Positions 43,843 to 53,761 of a stretch of DNA of 64,000 nucleotides are shown one piece after another. The position numbers and the translations under genes are program-made. The DNA comes from Chamaecyparis obtusa. Its lineage: Eukaryota > Streptophyta > Pinopsida > Cupressales > Cupressaceae. The stretch spans positions 186,001 through 250,000 of the forward strand of contig BSBK01003559.1 of the NCBI GenBank assembly GCA_027943335.1, given 5' to 3'. Positions within the stretch are counted from its first letter, which is position 1; each line of letters opens with the position of its first letter. The notes under the pieces were generated by a model. That model was not told the origin of the DNA. It searched no databases and saw nothing but the letters and a program-made list of their open reading frames with translations.

Positions 43843-45390
43843 ATGCATCGAAGGGGAAGAAGAAGAGATGCTAATGGCATATTTCTCCCAAGAGAACCAC
43901 CAAATCTGAATGAAGAATCTTCAGAAACCAAATTACCTTTTGTTGATGCAAGTCCATAATTTCTTCCATTCACTTCATTAGTAGAGGACCCATTTGATCC
44001 ATCTGACCTTTAGCCTTTTGTTGAAATCTTGGCCAGTTTTATTGCACACACCACTTTGAGTGTACCAAATGCTAATAGTACACCACTAAGTGTAAATATT
44101 CCACAACAAAAAATTCAAGTACAAGCACCAGTAGTAATGGCTCAGCCTACATTTCCATTTCCACTTCCTAGCCTTATCAACAATGCTAATCTTAAAAATA
44201 TCCCCACTGCTGCATTACCAAATTTTTATGGCCTGATAATTGAAGACATTGATACTTTCTTATTTGAGTTTGACATTCTTTTCTGAAGCTTTGACTATAA
44301 CATAAACAGTCATAAACTCAAATTGTTTCCAGCTACATTAAAGGGGTTAGCATTAAGATGGTTTATGGGACTAGGAGAAAATGCAGCAAATGTTTGGGAT
44401 GGGATGAGAGATTTATTTCTACAGAAATATAAAGAATACTACAAAGGAGTTGATTTGGGAGGAGATGATATCTTACGTATGTCACAAAAAGAAGATGAAA
44501 CTCTAGAAGACTACATCTCATGTTTCTTATAAAATTTGCAGAAGAATCCTCAACATGCATTGCAGGAGGATTCACAAAAACTCATATTTTTGAGAGGAGT
44601 GAATGATAACTGTCTGGAAGCATTGGACCTTATGGCTGGAGGAGATGTATCCCAGTCTTCTTGGGATGATCTCCATAAAAAAAATTTGAACTATTCAAGA
44701 TCAATAGTAAAGAAGGGCAGAGGATACCATCCAACACTTGCAAAAGGAAGTAGCTCTGGCATATCAAAGATGGAAATCTCAAACTTGCTTAAGATTTCAA
44801 GCAGGACATAATCAATGACATTGCAACCCACTTGGATACAATGCAAGACAAAAAGAAGCATGAAGAAGCTAAGTTGAAGTTAGCAGAATACTCCTCACAT
44901 TGTCAACAATAAAAGAAAGACTGTAGATGCAAGCTGGTAGCCAATTTGGAGACACATCATATTCCAACTGAATTTAGGCAGATTGAAGGGGAGGATGAGC
45001 AAGTCTTCTTTTTTTCTCAACATCTTCCACGGGCTCCACAACAAGGTATGCCTCAGGACCCACTACAATCTTTCAATAATTATAATAGTCAATGGCAGAC
45101 CTAGAATTCCCAATATCCTTCATAGTCTTTCCAGCCTATGTAGAATAATGCATGGAAAAATACCCAACCGAAATAATGGTATAGCTCCCAACAACCCCAA
45201 ATGGCCACAGTCACAACCTCAAAATCAATGGCAAACAACATAGGTAAATTGGCAACCATATAGCCAATGGAGGGGACCTCAGCAGTGGCCTAATCAAAAT
45301 GTTGGCTATCAACAATTACCACCTCCCGTACCACAACCAACACTTATGCAACCTCCTACAGCCACAAATTCTCCTCCATGACCAACACAA
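43843..45390 (+). pseudogene. gag: Gag of the Athila-like element
   Basis: ATG at 43843 begins MHRRGRRRDANGIFLPREPP; the frame continues with stops to about 44811. The capsid-like block has HKLKLFPATLKGLALRWF, then DGMRDLFLQKYKEYY and DETLEDYISCF, then FLRGVNDNCLEALDL. After 44811 the frame shifts, and Gln/Pro/Asn-rich sequence leads into the protease frame. No zinc knuckle is clear. The gag start was chosen because the upstream DNA is leader following the primer site. Confidence 0.75.
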
Positions 45391-47342
45391 TTGCTAGCTC
45401 AGCCACAAACAAATCCAAATAATAAGCAACAACAACTAGTCTACAACACTGAAGCCCAGCAATACCCTGCTTATGCATTAGACATCACTGATATCCACCT
45501 AAGATCTGGTACTACTCTGCCAACACTAGAACCACTTGTTATAACTGAAGTACTAGATACTCCTGCAGCATCAACACAACAACATGACATTACCTTTCTA
45601 AATCCAACCCTACCAACTAAGATGCTCAACCAGGATGATCCTAAAATTCAAAATAGACCTCCATTCCCTCAGAGGCTTAAAATGGATAAACCTACACTCC
45701 AAGAGGAAGCACCATTTAACATCCTAGACCAGTTAAAGAACATGCACATCCAAATTCCACTATTTCAGGCTATCAAAGATGTTCCACTTTATGGAAAAGC
45801 CATCAAAGAAGCATGCCTTAAGAAACTTGGAAGGAAGAAAAAGGATCCCCAAATAGTGCATGTAATAGGTCAATTGGATAATATAATGTTGGGAAAAATC
45901 ATGGTTCCTAAGTACTCTGATCTAGAAAATCTAGTTGTAGACATAATAATTAATGGCTAGTTAGTAAAGAATACTCTGATAGACCTAGGTGCTGCTATAA
46001 ATGTCATGACCAAGGACACTATGCATAGGTTGAGTATAAAGGGAATAAGGACAACTCCAACAATTTTACAACTTGAAAATAGTTCTATAGTTACTCCAAA
46101 TGGTATGATTGAAGATATAGTAGTCACCTTGGATTCTTGGGAATACCCTGCCAATTTTATGATTTTGTCACCTAAAGTAACCCTTGTTGGTTATCCAGTA
46201 ATCCTTGGAAGGCCTTGGTTAGCAACAACAGATGCTAATATCAACTATAGATTAGGAAATATGACCATCTCTTATGGCCAAACTGTAAAGAAATTAGCAC
46301 TGTATCCTCCAACACAACCACAAGCATATCTAAACAATCCTATATGGCCAAACTTGGGAGATGAGGAAGAGGAAATAAACTATGTTGCTCAGCTAATGAT
46401 GCTGCACAGAAAATATATCCTTAAGTTACAAGAGGATGATGATATACTCCAAAGTATCCTCACAAATGATTATGTTACATCAAGAGACATTTCTCAAAGC
46501 TCAATATTGCAAATGACTACTTATAAAAACTATGTCTTGCCGATTGAGCTTGAAATTATACAACAATTGTTACCTTATGAAATATCAACCAGCCCTATGT
46601 CTAAAGCCTCCATGTTAGAACTAACCACTACTATGAAAATATCACCTAACCATAGCCTTCATGTTAACAATAAATTATCTCAACATCAATTAAAATTGTT
46701 AACACAACTCTCATGAAAACATGGAAAGGATTTTTCTTGGGAATATGGGGACATGAAAAGATTAAGTCCAAAACTATGCACTCATAGAATATACATCAAT
46801 GAAGGAAGTCTACTTCTACGAAATCCACAAAGAAGGATCAACCTAGCCCTTAGAGAGATTGTGAAGATAGAACTGCAGAAACTACTAAATGTTGGTTTCA
46901 TATATCCAATCTCAGATAGTAAGTGGGGTTCACCTCTTGTGATAGTACCTAAGAAAGGGGGAAAGTGGAGAATATGTGTAGATTACAAAGAGCTTAATAA
47001 TGCAACAAAAAGGGACCATTTTCCACTACCATTCATTGATCAAGTACTAGATACATTAGTAGGCAAAAAGTACTTCTCCTTTCTTGATGGTTATAGTGGC
47101 TATAATCAAATTAGCATTGCACTTGAGGACCAAGAAAAGACAACATTCACATGTCCTTTGGGAACTTATGCCTACTTTGTTCTGCCATTTGGGTTATGTA
47201 ATGCTCCTGCAACCTTTCAAAGAGCAGTGATCAATATTTTTGCTGACATCTCACATTATTGCATGGAGATTTATATGGATGACTTCACTACATTTGGAGT
47301 CACATTTGAAGAAGCATTGAAGAATTTGGAGAAAGTTATAAT
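45391..47342 (+). pseudogene. pol (PR-RT): Protease and RT (first part) of the Athila-like element
   Basis: One frame with only two stops (45958 and 46714) covers a Gln/Thr-rich linker, the protease and RT. The protease has LIDLGAAINVM (active-site loop, about 45980) and YPVILGRPWLATTDA (about 46200). RT blocks: KWRICVDYKELNNATKRDHF (about 46963), FLDGYSGYNQI, FVLPFGLCNAPATFQRA and catalytic YMDD (about 47272). It is interrupted at 47342 by the LARD and resumes after 57203 in the same frame once one ATAAT copy is discounted. Confidence 0.9.
47338..47342. repeat. Target-site duplication ATAAT, left copy
   Basis: ATAAT precedes the LARD LTR here and follows it at 57199-57203. The RT reading frame of the host element is continuous when one copy is removed. 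Confidence 0.95.
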
Positions 47343-48328
47343 TGTACACACTAAAATATGCACTTCTATGAACCATTACATGCAAGGTTACTCAAGAGTG
47401 AGGCCTGACAAAGCGGCTCATAGCTCTCTATGCATGGAGTTGCAAGGGACTATGAGTTTTGCTCTCAGCTAGAGCTATAAGAAAGTGACCTTGCTAGTCA
47501 ACCATACAATGAGAGATTCACAATGAAGACAAGGGCAACAATGCCAATATCTCCAAGAATCCAATATGAAATGCAATGCAATGCAACTAAGATGAAGATG
47601 CAAATGTGCAAGCTATGCTATGAAAATGGAAGTACAATGCAACTAATCTATAAAAGGAAATAGCAATGGATTACAAATCCTTCCTATTTAGACTATGTGA
47701 GATTGCATAAAAGGAAATCTACACTAAGAATGCCATGAATGCAACTATGAAAACAAAACTATTATGAAATGCAACTAAGAATGTCAAGGCTTCAAAGCTT
47801 GAGTGTCTTCAAAGAGAGCTCCAAAACCTGCAGCATAACAATAGCATAAAAAAAGGATATGCAAATGAAGGAGAGAGCTCTCCTTTTATAAGAAATGCAA
47901 AGGAATGGACCATGGATATTAAGAGGCAAAAGATCTTAATCAGCGGTGGAGCTTGAAAGAGGAGTAATCCATGTGCACAAATATCCTCCAATGAGAGTGA
48001 AGTGTTGACTTTTGAGCCTCATGTGAGACAAAAAGTGCTTTTTTCCTTTTTATAAAATATGAATAATACTTTATTTGTGCAACTTAGGATAAGAGGAAAG
48101 TGGGGCTTTTTATTTAATTGAAAGGGGAGGAAATATTCCTTTTAATCAAATAAAGACTTAGGATAAATGGTTAGCCCATAGGATAAAAATCCAATATATG
48201 ATCGAAATTAGGATTTGATCAAGAGATTGATAATGTTGAAAATATTGATTAATGATCAAAATGATTCAGGATTGATAAATCAAATAAATGGGGCCCAAAG
48301 TCTAGGCGACCATTTTAGGGTGCATACA
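47343..48328 (-). repeat. 3' LTR of the LARD
   Basis: 986 bp, TGTACACACT to TGCATACA on the plus strand. TATA box on the minus strand at 47881-47890. Confidence 0.95.
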
Positions 48329-48381
48329 TTTGCCCCTCTTTGACTAATGTGTGATCGATTTGGGAACACATGTAGTCAAAG
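48329..48381 (-). promoter_or_regulatory. Polypurine tract with abutting hairpin (LARD)
   Basis: Minus strand AAAGAGGGGCAAA at 48329-48341. At 48338-48381 CTTTGACTAATGTGT pairs with ACACATGTAGTCAAAG (one bulge or mismatch region). The stem sequence differs from those at 698-730 and 26011-26047, yet pairing is kept. Confidence 0.8.
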
Positions 48382-51268
48382 AATGAAGTTGAAATGTGAG
48401 ATCGATCTAGGATCACAAAACAACTCAGATATGAGGTCGATTCGGAATCACATCTGGACAAACATAAACAAAAGCTTAGACCAACACCGTCGCTGCTAGG
48501 TGCAAATCAAGCTTTAGACAAAACTTATCACCGTCGCTGCTAGGCAATAATCAATGTCTAAAAAATGAGAGATAAGAATCTCAAGTTTTGAGCAAAAGCT
48601 CACAAAAGATGTCTGAATCAGGAAAATCAAGAGAATTAGGGATGAGAATCCCACAAATACTGCCCCCTCGGAATCAAAATCGAAATCAGGTAGAGGAGAG
48701 ACAGCAAATTTGATAAGGTTGGTCAAATCATAATCGAATGTAAGGGTCAAAGAGGTAAACCATTAGGCAATAGAACATGCCCCAGCCTGACTGGAAAGAT
48801 GTAGTCAACGCGAGAAATGAGGGAATGAAATGGATATGAATGAAAGACTAGAAGTTTGGAAGACATGAAAAGGAAGGAATGACGATGCCCCAGCAAAGAT
48901 TAGAGGATTAGGCCTCAAAAGATCAGTCAACTGCAGAGAAGAAGGGAAAAATTTGGAAACGCGACTCAGATTTCGATTTCGAGTCCGAAAATGGATAGAA
49001 AATGATGTGATATGAAAGACCAGAAATGAAAGATATGATCAAGAAGAATCAGAAAATGGGCACAGTTGACCAACTAGTCCATAAATGCTAAAAAGGAGAG
49101 CTCTCTCCATATGCAAAGTGCAAAACTAATCTAACATGACCCTAAAAATGCAAGCTACTATGAAAGTGGTTGATTTGCAAGGTCACAACGCTTATAGACA
49201 TCTAATTATCATCATCGAGCGTTATTGGTAGCGTCGTAAGATCATACAATGCACACTAGCGTAACTATGTGGATATGAATATGATCTTTATCAGATAGAG
49301 ATGTGGGGATCTCACCTAGGCATCAAAGACATATAGGTCAAGATGACTAATGCAGTGAGATTACCTAAATTGGATATGGCGAGATTATGCTTGTATCAAG
49401 ACACGTGAAAGTCAGGATAGCTAAAAGCATGTACTCACAAAACAGTCAAGGATAATACCTTGTCGATCCATAGTGTCAAGTAAGACTAGCATAAATGCTC
49501 ATGACAGGTAGGACCAACAAAATATACCCACAAGCAGATAAAGAAAGAAAACATGTTCTCATTCCCTCAGTCTTCTAGCTATGCATCATCGAAAACTTCT
49601 CAGGGAGAGACCACTCATCAAAGAAATCCTCATAGACAGCACACAAAGAAAAAATAAAGTCATCATATCGTCATCGAGTTAATTGTTTAAGTGTGTGTGT
49701 GTTGGTCATAGAGTCAGACTCTGAGTATCGCATCTGCACATGAGCACTATCGCATTATACTTAGACTATAGGCAAGACATCTAATAAGTGTTAAGAAACA
49801 CTCGACGCAAGGGTAGTGTTGAAAAACACTGTTTGGGGTGGTGTTGAAAAACACCTATTGTGAAATGCCCCAAGAGACAAACGCACCTAAAGGACCTATG
49901 CAAACAGTTATGCCCCCTAGACAAAGACAAAGACCAATTCCAGACTAGGCCAAAGGATGGAAAGTGGCTAACTGTCAAGTACGCATGCTAACAAATAGGG
50001 GTGCAAAGGCCTCAAGTAGCGCCTGTTTCCAGGTTTTCACCACTTGGAATCATTTTTCATTTTTTCATTTTTTTGTATTTTTGCTACCAAGGCGCCTATT
50101 GCTAGGTTTTCACCAAGGCACTTTTTCTATTTTTTTTTATTTTTTGAATTTTTTTATTTTTTTGTATTTTTTCAGGACATTTTATGCTTTTTAGGATTTT
50201 TTCAGCATCATATATCAATTTTTTTGGAATTTTTTCAGGATCCATAAATATGTACAAAAGATGCCCCCAGACAGAATAGGCATCAAACTCTTTAAGCAAG
50301 ATCACATCATGCAGTCCCAATATCCAGGAAGGTGAGGGACAAGATGGATAAGCAAGCTGGTGAATGAGATGGAAGACATGAGAATGAAGGAGAGTGAAGG
50401 GAAGAAATCCTCAAGGTCAAACTCCTCAAGAGTACCCAAGCTAGGGAAAAATTGTTGTCATGTAAAGCGCATTTGGACAAGCAATGAAAGGCTAGCATAG
50501 GATAAGCATCAAAAGTGTAATGAAAAAGAAGGAAAGGATGCAGTCCAAAGGAGTAGACATGTCAAGAGGCTTCATAGCATCATGTTTTACTTTTATTTTT
50601 ATTTTTAGATCAAGACCAAGGGGGAAAAGGATAGCGAAAGGCTAGAATGAATGAAGGAAAATACGAAAGCGAAACATGAAAGGAGTGAAAGCAAGATCAT
50701 TGTAAGATAGCTCACAAAATAGCCAAATGTTCGTGTATAGATCAACATTGTCAAGATCAAAGAGAGAAGATGGAATGGGTGAAATATGTAGAAGAACTAC
50801 GCATGATGCCTGATTGCCAGGTTTTCATCATGGTACTTATCCAAGGCACCACAAGGGAGTGGTTTTCACCATAGGACAGATTTATTTCTCTTTACTTTTG
50901 CTACCAAGGTGCCTGTTTCCAGGTTTTCACCATGGCACATTTTCAATTTTATTTTTTTAATTTTTTGCTATTTTTAAAATTTTTCCATTTTTTTGAATTT
51001 TATAATTTTTTGGAAGAAAGCAAGCTTTTAGGATAATGCTCCTTGAAAGGATAAACCACGATATGTCAAGGATTCAAAATGATATGCTCAAAGATGCTGA
51101 AGGGGAAAGGAAGACGCACGAGGAATAGGCAAATGAGGAAAAATGATAGAAGGTAGAAGGATAATGAATGGAAAGATTGTGAAAAGGTAGATGGAAAGAA
51201 AGGTAAGATCAACGTCAATACACACCTTGAAGGGTGACGGGAAAAATGGAGGAAACGTAAACCATATT
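48382..51268. other. LARD 3' noncoding interior
   Basis: No PMD gene or other ORF is seen. It contains repeated ACCGTCGCTGCTAGG (about 48487 and 48531), the Tat module at 49205-49330 (ATCATCATCGAGCG, TATCAGATA), and two copies of the ACCAAGG/AGGTTTTCACCA/T-run module at 50021-50120 and 50815-50945. Confidence 0.6.
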
Positions 51269-53761
51269 CTAGTCCAAATGTGAACCATATTCTGGTTCAT
51301 TATTGCTATTTGACTCCTCAAAGAGAGGATTGGTGTGCTTGTTATAATTCTCAAATGTGAATGAAGGAATATGAGAAGGAATATGGAAAATGTTTAGCAG
51401 AGGTTGTGGTTCAGGCGCATAGAATGAAAGAATATTTTTGGAAGAAGATGAAGTGGAAGCCTTTGGAAGCTTGAATGTCAACTTCACTTTTTGTTCAATA
51501 TTAGACTCTTTCAAGAGAGACTTTGGAATCCATATAACCTTAGGCTTTTCATTTATTTTTGATGATTTAGAGAGAATATCTTCAATAATGGATTTTGGAA
51601 CCCATACTTGTCTTGTAGTTTTCTTTTTAGATATCTCTTTTGACTTTATATATCCATGTCGATTAGAGGGGACATGGTGATCTTCTTTTTTTGATGGATT
51701 CTTATATTGCTTCTTTTTCTTGTATTGAGCATTCAAGTTACTTCCAAAAGACTGGGGACTTGTGGAAGAAGGAGGATATGACTGGTTTAGATGGGTGAGT
51801 GGGTGAAAAGGATTCAAGGGTATGCATCTATGTTGATCTTGAGGAAAGATAGGAGATGGAGGGACGTAAGGACCCAAAATGGATGATGAATTAGGAGAGT
51901 TAGGAGGGGAAAGTGAAGGGACATAAGGACCCAAAATGGAAGGAAGACGTGAAGCCCTTAGTATTGGTGGAGGAGGTCCAAGGATGGAAATGGAAGATGC
52001 AAAAGGATAATCAATAAGTTCATTAGCATCTATATGACAACCAAGGACATCAGCATCTTTAGAGTGAGCATTAAAATTTTCAACAGGATCCTGGACATCT
52101 TGAATAGGAGCATCTTCTTTGATAGGATCATTCAAAGCTTGCAAAGATTTAGGAAGAGAAGAAAGTGGAAATGAACATGGAGTGGTAGAACAAGAAGATG
52201 AAAGACTTTGATCTTGACAAGGATCTTTGGATAGCGTAAGCATATCATTTTTCTTTTGATCTTCAATAGGTTTTACATCATAAGTAATAACACCATTTTT
52301 AATAACCTTAATGGAAGTATCATCTTTGGAAAGTGCAAGTGTGGTAAGGTTATTTTGATTATCAATAAGCTCAACGGTGTAAGTAGTAGCTTGATCTTGC
52401 TTAGGAGATGGTGGAATGAATGCGGAAGAGCGTAGAGGATCAAAAGAACCATGCAATGGAGAAGATACATCATGAAGAGAATTGGATGATATGGAGGGTC
52501 CTTGATCTTGATCTTTCTTTATGTTCTTTTCTTTATCATCTTTAAAATCCTCTTGACATAAAACCACTTCTAAGGACAAGGAAGCATGTTGGGATTGTAT
52601 GGAAGACTTTAGAAGAGGTGGTGAAAGACTAGCTGAAATAGGCATTATAGCGCATGAAGGCTTAGGCTCTTTAGGTTTAGCATTATTGAAAGTATTTGCA
52701 GTCAAGTGAAGGTTATCTTGAGTATCTTTAAGAGGTGTCCCTTGAGGATAACTATATGGAACCGCATGGAAAGCATTAGGATCTTTGTTGGATGAAGGAT
52801 TTGTGCTCTTAAGGCTCCTTGAAGGCTTTGTGAAAGATTTGGAAGACTTAGCAGCTTTAGGAGATGTGTGGATGTTGGAGGAAGTAGAGGATGGAAGGGA
52901 ACCATCACAAGACAAAGGTTCAACATTAACATGATTTTGCTTGAGAGTGAGATCTTTATTTTCAGCATGAGAGTTTTTAGACAAGACATGCTCATAGTAT
53001 CTTCGTTTATAATCAGCACGGAAAGCTTTCTCTTCCTCAATAGAAGTAGATGTATCATATTGTTCACAACAAATATCATAATTTCTCTCAAAATCAGAAT
53101 CATATGGATCACCATCACAATCTATCCAATAGGATGACCCTTTAGTAAGCCTAAGCACACGACGAGGAGGACTCTTAGGAATAGAGTTGTCATAAGTATT
53201 GCTACATTGTCCATCATCATAGTCATCATAGTCATCAAAGGTAGGTGTGTCACTCTTTGTGGAAGAGACATCACAAGGACTATCACGTTGCTCTTTATGG
53301 TATGTCTTCTGAAGAGAAGTAAGACTCTTAGGAGAAGTAGAAGAAGAATGAGATCGTGAAGAAGGGGAAGGTGAAGACCTAGTGGAAGAAGAATACTTGG
53401 ATAATGAGGAATTTGAATGATGTTTAGAAGAGTCATGATAAGATTTGGAAGATGAAGAATGTGAATAGTGTTTAGAAGAATCATGATAAGACTTAGAAGA
53501 TGAGGAATGATGAGAAGATTTAGAAGATGAAGAATATTTGGAAGAAGAAGATCGTGATATGATCATGTTTATGATTCTAGCAAAGGCATCTGATTTAAAC
53601 ATCTTTTCTTTTATTTTTGCTATAAATTCATCACTCATGAGAATTTTGGAAGAACAACACTTTTCGAATATGTCAATGAGCTCAAGATCGTCTATTCTTA
53701 ATAAAGGTTCCAAAACCAGATAGTCAAGATTCATGGTTATAGAAGAGGAAGAATCGAGCAT
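51269..53761 (-). CDS. Large Ser-rich ORF of the LARD, function unknown
   Basis: An uninterrupted frame of 830 codons starts at the ATG at 53761 (MLDSSSSITM); the frame is open another 90 codons upstream but without a good ATG, and that part is T-rich leader. Regions: a short helical N-terminus (1-68); a Ser/Lys/His repeat tract (about 70-160) with a recurring SSSSKSYHDSSKH unit; an Asp/Tyr-rich segment (about 170-270); a long low-complexity stretch; a Pro-rich part with repeated ILGPYVP; a basic patch (KKKKQYKNPSKK); and two WxPKS motifs (QVWVPKSI at about 718, VIWIPKSL at about 742). No gag, protease or pol motif is visible. It occupies the place of gag. It could be a strongly diverged gag-like or RNA-binding protein, but I cannot name it. 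Confidence 0.7.
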   Translation of the reverse strand: MLDSSSSITMNLDYLVLEPLLRIDDLELIDIFEKCCSSKILMSDEFIAKIKEKMFKSDAFARIINMIISRSSSSKYSSSSKSSHHSSSSKSYHDSSKHYSHSSSSKSYHDSSKHHSNSSLSKYSSSTRSSPSPSSRSHSSSTSPKSLTSLQKTYHKEQRDSPCDVSSTKSDTPTFDDYDDYDDGQCSNTYDNSIPKSPPRRVLRLTKGSSYWIDCDGDPYDSDFERNYDICCEQYDTSTSIEEEKAFRADYKRRYYEHVLSKNSHAENKDLTLKQNHVNVEPLSCDGSLPSSTSSNIHTSPKAAKSSKSFTKPSRSLKSTNPSSNKDPNAFHAVPYSYPQGTPLKDTQDNLHLTANTFNNAKPKEPKPSCAIMPISASLSPPLLKSSIQSQHASLSLEVVLCQEDFKDDKEKNIKKDQDQGPSISSNSLHDVSSPLHGSFDPLRSSAFIPPSPKQDQATTYTVELIDNQNNLTTLALSKDDTSIKVIKNGVITYDVKPIEDQKKNDMLTLSKDPCQDQSLSSSCSTTPCSFPLSSLPKSLQALNDPIKEDAPIQDVQDPVENFNAHSKDADVLGCHIDANELIDYPFASSISILGPPPPILRASRLPSILGPYVPSLSPPNSPNSSSILGPYVPPSPIFPQDQHRCIPLNPFHPLTHLNQSYPPSSTSPQSFGSNLNAQYKKKKQYKNPSKKEDHHVPSNRHGYIKSKEISKKKTTRQVWVPKSIIEDILSKSSKINEKPKVIWIPKSLLKESNIEQKVKLTFKLPKASTSSSSKNILSFYAPEPQPLLNIFHIPSHIPSFTFENYNKHTNPLFEESNSNNEPEYGSHLD

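Noticed and set aside
47809..47991. 60-codon frame present in both LARD LTRs
   Set aside because: Duplicated only because it is inside the LTR; it spans the TATA box region.
51438..53723. Plus-strand and other-frame ORFs across the LARD gene
   Set aside because: Shadows of the 830-codon minus-strand ORF; composition mirrors its Ser-rich repeats.
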